The notes: generated by a model from the letters alone, not told the origin. 64,000 nt of DNA from Tenacibaculum holothuriorum (GCF_002120225.1 NZ_LAPZ01000001.1:186001-250000), one strand, 5' to 3'. Positions 51,573-61,208 are shown, numbered from the stretch's first letter. Made by a program: numbers and translations.

Positions 51573-52580
51573 ATGTATAAGAATAGATATATTGTATTAA
51601 TTGCCTTTTGTTTCTCTCTTTTAATAAACATTCCTAGAATTGTGTTCTTATTCGGAACTGTTAATGGTGAATGGAATGGTTTGTTTAACGTATCTGTAGA
51701 AGATACTGTTTTCAGGTTTTTATCACTTTGGGGTTTCTGTTTTGTTATTCTAAAATTAAATATTGATTGGGTTCAAAATATTACTACAAAGCGTAGCTTA
51801 ATTATTGGTACAACAATAAGTATTATAGTTTTACTTTTCTGGATGAGTCTTTTTAAATTTGTAGACCATTTTTTAGGAAATCATATAAGTACTACAATTA
51901 CTCCAAGGTTAAATTTCTTTATTTATTTTTTCATTCTTATCATGCTTTTAATAATTAGTAGAACAATGGTATTGATGAATAAATCTAAGTTAGATGCTAT
52001 AGAAAAAGAACAATTAAAGCAACAAAGTATTCAAAATGAATTGTTAGCATTAAAAAAACAATTAAATCCACACTTTTTATTTAACTCATTGAATTCTTTA
52101 AGTTTATTGGTGCGAGAAAATCAGAAATCTGCCGGAAAGTTCATTAATAAACTATCATTTCTGTACCGTTATATTTTACAAAGTAAAGACAGTAACTTGG
52201 TTAGTATTAAAGAAGAATTAAAATTAATTGAGAGCTATATTTTCTTAATCAAACAACGATATAGGGATAATTTTAAAACTGAAATTACAATTCAAGATAA
52301 TTTACTTCAGCAAAAAATACCTGCATTAGCATTACAACTTTTAGTAGAGAATTCAGTTAAGCACAATGAAATTTCTAATGAGAATCCTTTATTAGTGAAA
52401 ATTTATTCTGAAGATGATTATATTGTGGTAAAGAACAAGTTGCAAAAGCGTACTGGTGCTATAGAAAGTACCCATACAGGATTGAGTAATCTTAACAAAC
52501 GCTTTGAATTATTAGTGAAAAAGAACATTCTTATAGAAAATGATTCGAATTATTTTATAGTAAAATTGCCTGTTATATGA
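51573..52580 (+). CDS. LytS-type sensor histidine kinase
   Basis: 335 residues. Four membrane segments (about 7-27, 44-64, 75-95, 110-132), then a linker and the His_kinase domain with NPHFLFNSLNSLSLLV. The ATPase domain has VENSVKHNEI. It overlaps the response regulator start by 4 nt (ATGA). It probably senses a membrane or cell-surface cue. Confidence 0.9.
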   Translation: MYKNRYIVLIAFCFSLLINIPRIVFLFGTVNGEWNGLFNVSVEDTVFRFLSLWGFCFVILKLNIDWVQNITTKRSLIIGTTISIIVLLFWMSLFKFVDHFLGNHISTTITPRLNFFIYFFILIMLLIISRTMVLMNKSKLDAIEKEQLKQQSIQNELLALKKQLNPHFLFNSLNSLSLLVRENQKSAGKFINKLSFLYRYILQSKDSNLVSIKEELKLIESYIFLIKQRYRDNFKTEITIQDNLLQQKIPALALQLLVENSVKHNEISNENPLLVKIYSEDDYIVVKNKLQKRTGAIESTHTGLSNLNKRFELLVKKNILIENDSNYFIVKLPVI

Positions 52581-53335
52581 AAGTTGTAATTATTGAAGAC
52601 GAATACACAGCTCTTGAAAATTTAAAATATCTTTTACAAGAAATCGACAAAAGCATTGAGGTGATTGCTACTTTTGATACAGTATCAAAAAGTATAGCAT
52701 ACTTCAATGGAAAGGTGAAAGCTGAATTGGCTTTTTTTGACATCCATTTAGCAGACGGTATTTCTTTTGAAATTTTTGAAAAAGCAAAAATCAATATTCC
52801 TATTATTTTTACTACTGCCTATGATGAGTATGCTCTCAAAGCATTTAAAGTAAATAGCATCGATTATATACTAAAACCTATTGACGAAGAAGAACTTGAA
52901 CAAGCAGTAAATAAATATAAGTCTACACAACAAGTTTCAGTTGCTAACGCTTTACATTTTCAAGAAATGGTAAACATGCTTACGAAGCAAAAAAAACAAT
53001 ATAAATCGACCTATTTAGTACAGCAGCGAGATACATTGTTTCCACTTAATATTAGTGATATTGCGTATTTTACAATAAATTCAGGTATTATTAGTGCTAT
53101 AACTTTTGAGCATAAAAGTTATATTATTGATGAAAAGTTAGAAGATATTGAAAATGAATTAAATCCTGATATTTTCTTTAGAGCAAACCGCCAATTTATA
53201 GTACAAAGAAAAGCTATTCAAAACTTACAATTGTATTTTAATGGAAAGTTAATTCTAAATATCCTTCCTCAGCCTCAAGAGCAAATAATTGTTAGTAAAG
53301 CAAAAGCCCCACAATTAAAAAAATGGATGAATTAA
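52577..53335 (+). CDS. LytTR-type response regulator
   Basis: 252 residues. Receiver (1-118) with EDE at 7-9, phosphorylation Asp in FFDIHLADG (about D55), and K near IDYILKPID. LytTR DNA-binding domain (about 145-250: TYLVQQRDTLFPLNISDIAYF and IFFRANRQFIVQRKAIQNL). Predicted to bind the 21-bp-period repeats at 51032 and 54394, which flank its own operon on both sides. Confidence 0.92.
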   Translation: MKVVIIEDEYTALENLKYLLQEIDKSIEVIATFDTVSKSIAYFNGKVKAELAFFDIHLADGISFEIFEKAKINIPIIFTTAYDEYALKAFKVNSIDYILKPIDEEELEQAVNKYKSTQQVSVANALHFQEMVNMLTKQKKQYKSTYLVQQRDTLFPLNISDIAYFTINSGIISAITFEHKSYIIDEKLEDIENELNPDIFFRANRQFIVQRKAIQNLQLYFNGKLILNILPQPQEQIIVSKAKAPQLKKWMN

Positions 53336-53347
53336 AATTTGAAACCA

Positions 53348-54362
53348 ATGGAAAGAAAACTAATCACTTTAACATTTTTAGTAGCAATTATAGCAACTTC
53401 ACATGCACAAAATATTGCTTCGCTTTATAAAAAAGTAAATCCAGCTGTGGTGACCATTCTTACTGAGTCTAAAACACTTAAAAAAAATCATCAAGTAGCA
53501 ACAGATGAAGGTTTAGGTTCTGGTGTTTTAATTTCAGAAAAAGGAGAGATATTAACAGCCTCACATGTAGTTAATGATGCAGAAAAAATAACGGTACGCT
53601 TTTTTAACGGAGAAGAGATTTTAGCAAAAACAGTTCGATCTGCTCCTATGGCAGATTTAGCATTGATAAAATTATCTTGGATGCCTAAAGAATATACGAT
53701 TGCAAAAATTGGAGAAAAAATAATTGTAGTTGGTGCACCTTATGGTTTAGAACATTCTCTTTCTGTGGGACATTAGTGGCAGAAAAGAACAAAAAGCCAG
53801 AACTTCAGGTTTTACACTCAATGAATTTTTTCAAACAGATGCTTCCATCAATCAAGGGAATTCTGGTGGACCAATGTTTAATTTACAAGGAGAAATCATA
53901 GGTGTTTCTAATTATATTATTACCGAATCTGGAGGGTTTCAAGGAATTGGTTTTGTAGCAACATCTAATCTTGCTAAAAAAATAGTTATTGAAGGAAATC
54001 GTCGTTGGACGGGTATAAGTGGTTATTTTTTAGACCCTATGTCTGCATGGATATTAAATGTGCCTCTAAAAGGAGGAATGTTGGTAGAATCTGTAGTTAA
54101 GTTTTCTCCAGCCTATTATGCAGGCTTAAAAGGAGGTTTTGAAAAGGTAACGATAGATGGGCAAGACATGGTTTTAGGAGGTGATATTATTTTGTCAGTA
54201 AATGGGTTCCCATTGACTAGAAAAGCATTTGAAAGGTTAAATGAAGCTGTCACAAAACAGCGTGAAAACAACGACAAAGGTTTTTTTAATCAAAAAATAT
54301 TTAAAATTAAGGTTTTAAGAGGTGGTAAAATAGAAGAGCTTACGTTAGAATTTGATAAATAG
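53348..54362 (+). pseudogene. HtrA-like trypsin/PDZ protease split by a frameshift
   Basis: Two reading frames make one protein. The first part (ATG at 53348; an upstream TTG at 53339 is in frame) has a signal peptide, His76 in LTASHVVND and Asp106 in PMADLALIK, numbered from the TTG. It hits a TAG at 53774-53776. The second part continues in the next frame from about 53775 (SGRKEQKARTSGF) with the catalytic serine in INQGNSGGPMF, then a PDZ domain and the motif DIILSVNGFPL. A shift of +1 (or a 2-nt loss in CATATT) would restore it. The protease would be periplasmic. Either inactivated, a sequencing error, or recoded. It lies 12 nt behind the LytTR gene. Confidence 0.8.
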
Positions 54363-54389
54363 ATTTTTTGAAAATAATTCAACATTTAT

Positions 54390-54432
54390 AACGACCGTTT
54401 TACTTTGTAATTCGGTCGTTTCACTTTTTTTC
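54390..54432 (+). terminator. Candidate terminator, shared with LytTR repeats
   Basis: AACGACCG (54390-54397)/CGGTCGTT (54413-54420) stem followed by TCACTTTTTTT. The arms overlap the 21-bp direct repeats, so this may be two functions on one sequence. Confidence 0.5.
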
Positions 54433-54465
54433 TTCCGATAATCTAACATACTGACTGTACTTTTG
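54394..54465 (+). promoter_or_regulatory. LytTR-type promoter of the desaturase gene
   Basis: ACCGTTTTAC (54394-54403) and GTCGTTTCAC (54415-54424), 21 bp apart, then TACTTTTG as -7 box (54458-54465), 41 bp from repeat end to G. Repeat 2 is identical to the first repeat of the 51032 promoter. Confidence 0.75.
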
Positions 54466-54487
54466 AAGTATTATTAAAACAATAATT

Positions 54488-55276
54488 ATGGAAGCAACAT
54501 ATTCAAAAGTATTTTTTGGGATTTTTATCAGCTTAATTTTTGCTGAAATCATTTGGTCATTAATTACTAAAAAAGGAAGCTATAATTTTAAAGACAGTAT
54601 CTCTAACTTTGTTATCATTATTATAGGTAAACTTTTAAAGCCTATTTCATTAGCTTGGGGATTGTTCTTATTCAACTTAGTAACTCCATTTCAACTTATT
54701 ACAATACCAACAAATTTATTTACGTTTTTATTCACTTTTATGGTCGTAGAATTAGTGTATTATTGGTATCATAGATGGAGCCATGAAATCCCTTTTTTAT
54801 GGTCTATACATCATACTCATCATTCAAGTATGTGGTTTAATTTAACAGCAGCAGGTAGGTTAAATTGGGTGGGGAAATTTACAAGTATTTTGTTTTATGT
54901 TCCTTTAGTAATTTTAGGTTTTTCACCAGAGTTTATCACTTTAAGTTTAGCAATTAGTTTACTCTATCAATTTTTGCTACATACCGAAGCTATTGGAAAA
55001 CTAGGATTTTTAGAAGGAAAGTTTTTTAATACGCCGTCAGCACACAGGGTACATCATGCTTCTAATAAAGGCTATTTAGATAAAAATTATGGAGGAATGC
55101 TAATTATTTATGACAGGATCTTTAGCTCTTATGTTCCAGAAACTGAAAAAGCAACCTATGGTGTAACTACTGGTTTTATAGGGCACAATCCGTTTACTAT
55201 TATTTTTAAACCCATAATCGATTGGGTTAAAAGAGCATTAAAAATCAAAAACAATACTGAATTTATTTCTGAATAA
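54488..55276 (+). CDS. Sterol desaturase/fatty-acid hydroxylase-family protein
   Basis: 262 residues, about four membrane segments. The three histidine clusters of the diiron hydroxylases are present: HRWSHE, HHTHHS and HRVHHAS. Bacteroidetes members typically hydroxylate lipid A or sphingolipid/fatty-acid acyl chains; the exact substrate is not evident. Expressed from the LytTR-type promoter described, so it is probably a lipid remodelling response to the LytS signal. Confidence 0.9.
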   Translation: MEATYSKVFFGIFISLIFAEIIWSLITKKGSYNFKDSISNFVIIIIGKLLKPISLAWGLFLFNLVTPFQLITIPTNLFTFLFTFMVVELVYYWYHRWSHEIPFLWSIHHTHHSSMWFNLTAAGRLNWVGKFTSILFYVPLVILGFSPEFITLSLAISLLYQFLLHTEAIGKLGFLEGKFFNTPSAHRVHHASNKGYLDKNYGGMLIIYDRIFSSYVPETEKATYGVTTGFIGHNPFTIIFKPIIDWVKRALKIKNNTEFISE

Positions 55277-55290
55277 CCTTATTAATAATT

Positions 55291-55317
55291 ACCTCTCTTT
55301 CTGGAGAGGTTTTTCTT
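55291..55317 (+). terminator. Terminator of the desaturase gene
   Basis: ACCTCTC-TTTCTG-GAGAGGT followed by TTTTTC. Confidence 0.85.
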
Positions 55318-55346
55318 TACAAATATTTAAAATAGGAGAGAGGTAA

Positions 55347-56039
55347 CTATTTTAGTAATATTTTTAAATTACTCTTATAGGCTTTTCCAATAGGAATTAT
55401 ATAATCATCAATTAAAATTCTATTTCCTTCAATTTCATTGATATGTTTTTTAGCGACTATAAATGATTTATGAACTTGAAAAAACTCATCTGTTGGGAAT
55501 AACTTAAGAATATCTGATATTTTTTCTCGTACTTGAATTTCACTTGTTTTAGTTACTACTTTTACATAGTTACCCGTAGCTTCAATAAATAAAACAGTTT
55601 CTATTTTTACCTGAATGAGTTTTTTATTAGAACGCAAAAACAAACTATCTTCTTCTTTTTTAGCATCTAAAGTCGGTTGTATAACTTCTTTATCCTTTTC
55701 AATTTTATTGACTGCTTTTATAAAGCGTTCAAAACTAAATGGTTTTAGTAAATAATCTACAATATTAAGTTCGTAACCTTCTATGGCGTGTTCTTTATAA
55801 GCAGTGGTAACAATTATGTTTGGTGGATGTTGTAGTATTTTTAAAAACTCAAACCCTTTGAGTTTAGGCATGTTTAAGTCTAAAAAAATTAAATCTACTT
55901 TATTGTTCCGTAAATATTCCATTGCTTCAATAGCGTCGTAGCAATGCTGCACCAATGATAAATTCGGTAAAGCATCACAATAGCCTTTTATAATGTCGTG
56001 TGCAATATGTTCATCGTCAACAATTATATACTTTATCAT
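55347..56039 (-). CDS. LytTR-type response regulator
   Basis: 230 residues. Receiver (1-115): VDDEHIAHDI, FLDLNMPKLKG (phosphorylation Asp in LDL), IVDYLLKPF. LytTR domain about 130-230 (LFLRSNKKLIQVKIETVLFIE, FFQVHKSFIVAKKHIN). Overlaps its kinase gene by 4 nt. Different from the regulator at 52577 in sequence, so probably a different target set. Confidence 0.92.
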   Translation of the reverse strand: MIKYIIVDDEHIAHDIIKGYCDALPNLSLVQHCYDAIEAMEYLRNNKVDLIFLDLNMPKLKGFEFLKILQHPPNIIVTTAYKEHAIEGYELNIVDYLLKPFSFERFIKAVNKIEKDKEVIQPTLDAKKEEDSLFLRSNKKLIQVKIETVLFIEATGNYVKVVTKTSEIQVREKISDILKLFPTDEFFQVHKSFIVAKKHINEIEGNRILIDDYIIPIGKAYKSNLKILLK

Positions 56040-56824
56040 AGATTTATTGTAAGTTTTGCAGTATAAACATTATTATTAATCAAACTTATGAGTTTGTGTT
56101 TTTTAGGATATGCCAATTCTAATCGACGTTTTAAGTTTTCTAATCCAATTCCTTTTTCACTTTTCTCTTCTTGATCAAAATTATTTTCAATTTTTAAAAT
56201 AATTTTTCGCCTCTTAGAAGCTATTGAAATATGTACAAAAGCATTGTTTCTTAATACTTCAACCCCATGTTTAAAAGCGTTTTCTACTAAAATAATAAAA
56301 AGTAGTGGCATCACTTTTAAGTTTTCATCTTCTACATCTACTTCAAAATTAACAACAATATTTTTATGATAGCGCATTTTGTGTAATTCGATATAGTTAT
56401 TGATAAAGTCAATTTCTTGTTGTAGTGTCACATATTCATTTTGACCTTCGTAAATACTATAACGCATCATATCTGATAATTTTAAGATCAGCTTTTTAGC
56501 CTTCTCACTATCCTTATCAACCAATCCGTATAAGTTATTCAACATATTGAAAAAGAAATGCGGATTTACCTGCGATTGTAAATGCATTAATTCTGTTTTA
56601 GCCTTCTCGTTTTTTAAATTAATAATGAATTTAATATTTACAAATAGCCAATGAAAAACAGCTATAGAAACCGAAATAAAATATAGTAAAAGAAATTCTA
56701 CAAAGCCTTCTATTTTTCCAAAAGTATCATTGAATAGCACAATAATAATTCCAATAACGGCAAGGGTTATTCGGAAAGTAAGCATTGAAAATATCTTTTT
56801 CTTATCTGGAAACTTAAAATTCAT
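56036..56824 (-). CDS. LytS-type sensor histidine kinase
   Basis: 262 residues, two to three N-terminal membrane segments (about 12-28, 36-66), then the His_kinase domain with QVNPHFFFNMLNNLYGLV and an ATPase domain with FIILVENAFKHGVE. Divergent from the ABC transporter genes; the intergenic region holds an inverted repeat. The N-terminal sensing part is short. Confidence 0.9.
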   Translation of the reverse strand: MNFKFPDKKKIFSMLTFRITLAVIGIIIVLFNDTFGKIEGFVEFLLLYFISVSIAVFHWLFVNIKFIINLKNEKAKTELMHLQSQVNPHFFFNMLNNLYGLVDKDSEKAKKLILKLSDMMRYSIYEGQNEYVTLQQEIDFINNYIELHKMRYHKNIVVNFEVDVEDENLKVMPLLFIILVENAFKHGVEVLRNNAFVHISIASKRRKIILKIENNFDQEEKSEKGIGLENLKRRLELAYPKKHKLISLINNNVYTAKLTINL

Positions 56825-56901
56825 AAGTCAATATTACTCAAATAAAAATGAGTGAACAAATTAGTTGACAAACGCCTTATAACTTAACATAAACAGTTCA
56901 A

Positions 56902-57005
56902 AAAGTGGGATGAACCTATTTAGTATAGCAAAACTAAAATATGTCACACATTAAAGCTAATACATCCCACTTTCTTTTAGTAGAAAAGCATCCTTAATAT
57001 GTTTG
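56902..57005. promoter_or_regulatory. Divergent control region of lytS and the ABC-M1 operon
   Basis: An 11-bp perfect inverted repeat AAAGTGGGATG (56902-56912)/CATCCCACTTT (56963-56973) surrounds a minus-strand -7 box TAGTTTTG (56936-56929) for lytS. A plus-strand -7 box TATGTTTG (56998-57005) serves the ABC operon. A weak 21-bp-period direct repeat (ATGTCACACATT and ACATCCCACTTT, 56941 and 56962) resembles a LytTR site and places the second copy near -41 of the ABC start. Confidence 0.5.
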
Positions 57006-57030
57006 TGGCATAAATTTTAAAGCGGACAGT

Positions 57031-57897
57031 ATGATACTAACCATTGACAATTTAAGTAAAACCTATGATAACGGTGTAAAGGCATTGCAAGATGTTTCTC
57101 TTGAAATACCAAAAGGAATGTTTGGGTTACTAGGCCCTAATGGTGCAGGAAAATCAACATTAATGCGAACCATAGCAACACTTCAAGATGCAGATAATGG
57201 TCACATTCTACTTGATGATTTAAATATAGCTACCAACAAACATACGATTAGAAAATGTTTGGGGTATTTACCACAGCAATTTGGTGTGTATCCTAAAATG
57301 TCTGCTGAAGTATTATTGAATCATTTTGCAGTTTTAAAAGGAATTACTCAAAAAAATGAGCGTAAAGAAATTGTTGAGGCTTTATTATACAAAACAAATT
57401 TGTATCAAGCTAGAAAGCAAAACTTAGGAGGTTATTCAGGAGGAATGAAGCAACGTTTTGGAATTGCTCAAGCGCTACTTAACAATCCTAAGTTATTAAT
57501 TGTTGATGAACCTACAGCTGGATTAGATCCGAAAGAGCGTAATCGTTTCTATAACCTTTTAAGTGAAATTGCTGAGAACACTATTGTTATTTTCTCAACT
57601 CATATTGTAGAAGATATTAAAGAGCTATGTAACAACATGGCAATTATTAATAAAGGGGAAGTGGTACTTAGAGGTAAGCCTTTAGAGCTTATAGAAGACT
57701 TAAACGGAAAAGTGTACCAAAAAACGATTCAGAGATCAGAATTAGAAGCTTACAAAAAACTTTACACGGTTATAAACGACAAACTTTTTTTAGGTAAACC
57801 AATTATTCATATTGTTAGTGATATATCTCCAGGTAATGGTTTTATACCTGTTAAAGCAAGTTTAGAAGACGTTTATTTTTCACAAATTAATAACTAA
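57031..57897 (+). CDS. ABC-2 exporter ATPase
   Basis: 288 residues. Walker A LLGPNGAGKSTLMR, signature YSGGMKQRFGIA, Walker B LLIVDEPTAGLDP, switch His in FSTHIVEDI. A C-terminal extension of about 60 residues follows the ATPase core. Works with the permease/peptidase fusion 5 nt downstream. Same general class as the ATPase at 40975. Confidence 0.93.
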   Translation: MILTIDNLSKTYDNGVKALQDVSLEIPKGMFGLLGPNGAGKSTLMRTIATLQDADNGHILLDDLNIATNKHTIRKCLGYLPQQFGVYPKMSAEVLLNHFAVLKGITQKNERKEIVEALLYKTNLYQARKQNLGGYSGGMKQRFGIAQALLNNPKLLIVDEPTAGLDPKERNRFYNLLSEIAENTIVIFSTHIVEDIKELCNNMAIINKGEVVLRGKPLELIEDLNGKVYQKTIQRSELEAYKKLYTVINDKLFLGKPIIHIVSDISPGNGFIPVKASLEDVYFSQINN

Positions 57898-57902
57898 AAA
57901 TT

Positions 57903-60900
57903 ATGTGGTACGAAATATTCAAATTTGAACTTAACTATAGAATAAAACGTCCTGAAACCTATATGTTTTTTGTTTTTTTACTTACATTCTCAATTTTTGG
58001 TGTCGATTTTATTTTTCAAGGTGCAGAACTAGGCTTAATGAAAAAAAATGCACCTTTAGTAATTGCGAAAACAATGGGAGCTATTACAGGTCTGTTTATG
58101 ATTATGGTTTCTATGATTATGGGAGTTCCTATTTTACGAGACTATCAATACGATACTGAAGCCTTATTGTTTATCAATCCAATTACAAAACGCGATTATT
58201 TATTAGGTCGATTTTTAGGCTCTTTTGTAATATTAATATTTATTTTCTCTGGATTGTTATTTGGTATGATGCTAGGTTCACAAATGCCTTGGCATAAAGC
58301 AGAGGAAATGCTTGCATTTAATGCAATTACTTACATACAATCATTTGTAGTTATTGTAATACCAACATTATTTTTTGGAGCAAGCACATTTTTTGTTACA
58401 GGAATGTTGAGTAAAAAACTATTGGTTGTATATACACAAGGTGTGGTAATGTTTGTATTATTTCTCCTTACTAAAGCTATAACAAATGAGTATTTACAAG
58501 GTGTTATGGATCCTTTCTCATTAACAACCTTAACGCAATTTTCAAAAGATTGGTCTCCAATAGCATTAAATGATTTAAGTATTACGCTTAGCGGAATCAT
58601 TTTATCAAACAAACTCTTTTGGTCTGGTTTAGGTTGCCTTATAATGGTTTACGGCTACCATAAGTTTTCATTTAGTACTTTGAGTAAAAAGCCTAAAACG
58701 AATAAAAATAAATTGCTAAAAATAGAAAGGAATCAGCAGATTAAAGACGTAACTATTCCTGCGGTTTCGATTTATCATAATTTTAAAGCTCAGTGTATTC
58801 AACTATACGAGTTAACTAAATTCTATACGCTATCACTTTTAAAGGAAACTTCTTTTTGGGCAATTGCAATATGCGGAATCCTTATCATCTTAATCAATTC
58901 AGTTAATTTAGGAACTGTTTATGGTGTAGATAGTTACCCAAAAACCTACTTTATTATTGAAGAGTTACAAGAAATGTCGATGTTCTTCTTCATCATTGTT
59001 TTGTTGTTCTATTCAGGAGAACTCATTTGGAAAGAACGTACTATAAAACAACATGTACTTAATGATGCTACCTTAATAAATAATACAACTACCTTGACAA
59101 GTAAGTTTATAGCACTTACAGCAATTTATATAGTATTAATGCTTACTCTAATTATTACTGGAATTGGGTTTCAAATTTCAAAAGGGTATTATGAGTTTCA
59201 ACTTGGCGTTTATTTTTCTGGCTTCTTTATTGAAATTCTTCCGTTCTTAATACTCTATACAATTGTTGCTTTTTTCTTTCAAGTCCTTAGCAAGAATAAA
59301 TTCATAGGTATATTTCTAACCTTGATATTTTTCATTGCAAATATTGCTACCGAATTCTTAGGCTTTAATCACAACCTTTATAAGTTTGGAGGAAAACCAT
59401 TAGGAATATATTCTGAAATGAATGATTATGGTCATTTTTTAGCATCTTATTTGTGGACAAAATCCTATTGGTTTGTATTTGGAGCTCTTCTATTAATTTT
59501 AAGTGCCTTATTGATGCATAGAGGAACAGAAAATAAATTATGGAAACGTATAAAAACAATAAAACATCAAATCACAAAACCTATAGCATACACAGGAATA
59601 GCGTTAATGTCTCTATTTTTGATGCTAGGTAGTTATATATTTTATAACACTAATATTATAAATACCTATTGGACTAACGCACAAGAAATAAGCTTTAGAG
59701 CTAATTATGAAAAGACGTTAAAGACTTTTGAATATATTCCACAGCCTAAAATAACTCATACCGATTTAAAGGTTGAATTGTATCCAGAAACAAGAAGCTA
59801 TGAGATTGAAGGTACTTATGTGTTAAAGAATACAACAGACAAACTTATTGATAAAATTCACGTTCAAAAACGAATAGCATCTCATGTGGTTCTTGAAAAT
59901 GTGACTTTTGAAGGAGGAGCAACTGCCAATTCGGAATATCAAGAATTTGATTATACAATTTATAAACTATCGAAACCTTTAGTACCCGAAGCTTCCCTAA
60001 AAATGGAATTTAAGCAAACTTATTATCCAAAAGGATTTGAAAACGACAATCATGATACTGAGTTTGTTTACAATGGTACTTCATTTAATAATTTGATTTT
60101 TCCCTCTCTAGGATATAATAGAAATTACGAATTGAACGATAACGATATTCGTCAAGAAATGAACTTAAAAATTAGACAAAGCAAAGCCAATATTGATAAT
60201 AAAAATGAGTTGGTTAACGCACGTTCTGGGAGTGATTCTGATGGAACTTACTTAAATATCATTATTGGAACAAACAATCAACAAAAAGCAATTACTTCTG
60301 GAAAATTAATCAAGGAATGGACAACTAATAACCGTAATTATTATCATTATAAAACAGAACAACCTGTTATTAACTTTTACTCTATTCTTTCGGCAGCATA
60401 TGAAGTAAAACGAGATCAATGGACACCCTTAGGAGCAGCTCAAAAACCTGTGAATTTAGAAATCTATCATCATCCAAAGCATAATTATAATTTAAAAAGA
60501 ATGATGGATGGTATGAAAGCATCTTTAAGTTATTATAGTAAGAATTTTAGTCCGTATCAATATAAGCAATTACGTATTATGGAATTTCCACGTTATGCTG
60601 AGTATGCCCAATCGTTACCTGGTATCATTCCGTTTTCAGAAGCTCTAGGATTTGTTTTAGATATAAATGATGAAACTGATGTAGACATGGTATTTTATGT
60701 GACTGCCCATGAAGTTGCACACCAATGGTTTGGAATGCAAATAGAAGCAGCAAATGTGCAAGGAAAGAACTTTGTGTTAGAAACCTTAGCGCAATACGGA
60801 GCTATTATGGTATTAAAAGAGCATTATCCAAAAGAAAAGGTAGATCAGTTTTTAGAAATGCAACAAGAAGACTATAATACAAAACGAAAAAAAGCAAAAT

Positions 60901-61187
60901 TTGAACCTTCATTGATGTTGGTAGGAAACCAAGATTATATTTACTACAATAAAGGAGTTATTACCATGTACAAGTTACAGCAATTAATAGGAGAGGAGCA
61001 GGTGAATTTAGCTATAAAACGATTTATTGAAGATTGGGATACAATCAAAGGGAAATTAAAAATAAAGACAAATAGATATGCAACATCACAAGATTTATTA
61101 AGTTATTTCAGAGAAGTTATACCAGAGTCACATCAGTATATTATTCATGATTTATTTGAAAAAGTGAAACCTATGAAACTAGAATAA
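57903..61187 (+). CDS. ABC-2 permease fused to an M1 aminopeptidase-like domain
   Basis: 1094 residues. The N-terminal half has about 12 membrane segments (about 17-575) of the ABC-2 type. The C-terminal extracytoplasmic part (about 600-1094) has the M1 zinc peptidase core HEVAHQWFGMQIE (HExxH) with the downstream third ligand Glu in VLETLAQYGAIM, about 19 residues later. The family's GAMEN box is not obvious. It may trim or process the exported peptide. Bacteroidetes carry several such fusions. It is regulated from the divergent region with the LytS/LytTR pair. Confidence 0.92.
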   Translation: MWYEIFKFELNYRIKRPETYMFFVFLLTFSIFGVDFIFQGAELGLMKKNAPLVIAKTMGAITGLFMIMVSMIMGVPILRDYQYDTEALLFINPITKRDYLLGRFLGSFVILIFIFSGLLFGMMLGSQMPWHKAEEMLAFNAITYIQSFVVIVIPTLFFGASTFFVTGMLSKKLLVVYTQGVVMFVLFLLTKAITNEYLQGVMDPFSLTTLTQFSKDWSPIALNDLSITLSGIILSNKLFWSGLGCLIMVYGYHKFSFSTLSKKPKTNKNKLLKIERNQQIKDVTIPAVSIYHNFKAQCIQLYELTKFYTLSLLKETSFWAIAICGILIILINSVNLGTVYGVDSYPKTYFIIEELQEMSMFFFIIVLLFYSGELIWKERTIKQHVLNDATLINNTTTLTSKFIALTAIYIVLMLTLIITGIGFQISKGYYEFQLGVYFSGFFIEILPFLILYTIVAFFFQVLSKNKFIGIFLTLIFFIANIATEFLGFNHNLYKFGGKPLGIYSEMNDYGHFLASYLWTKSYWFVFGALLLILSALLMHRGTENKLWKRIKTIKHQITKPIAYTGIALMSLFLMLGSYIFYNTNIINTYWTNAQEISFRANYEKTLKTFEYIPQPKITHTDLKVELYPETRSYEIEGTYVLKNTTDKLIDKIHVQKRIASHVVLENVTFEGGATANSEYQEFDYTIYKLSKPLVPEASLKMEFKQTYYPKGFENDNHDTEFVYNGTSFNNLIFPSLGYNRNYELNDNDIRQEMNLKIRQSKANIDNKNELVNARSGSDSDGTYLNIIIGTNNQQKAITSGKLIKEWTTNNRNYYHYKTEQPVINFYSILSAAYEVKRDQWTPLGAAQKPVNLEIYHHPKHNYNLKRMMDGMKASLSYYSKNFSPYQYKQLRIMEFPRYAEYAQSLPGIIPFSEALGFVLDINDETDVDMVFYVTAHEVAHQWFGMQIEAANVQGKNFVLETLAQYGAIMVLKEHYPKEKVDQFLEMQQEDYNTKRKKAKFEPSLMLVGNQDYIYYNKGVITMYKLQQLIGEEQVNLAIKRFIEDWDTIKGKLKIKTNRYATSQDLLSYFREVIPESHQYIIHDLFEKVKPMKLE

Positions 61188-61208
61188 ATAGATATAAATA
61201 ATAACAAA

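Noticed and set aside
56998-57031. Possible second sigma-54 promoter (TGGCAT at 57006)
   Set aside because: The -12 GC is not in the right place; a TATGTTTG -7 box explains this promoter better.
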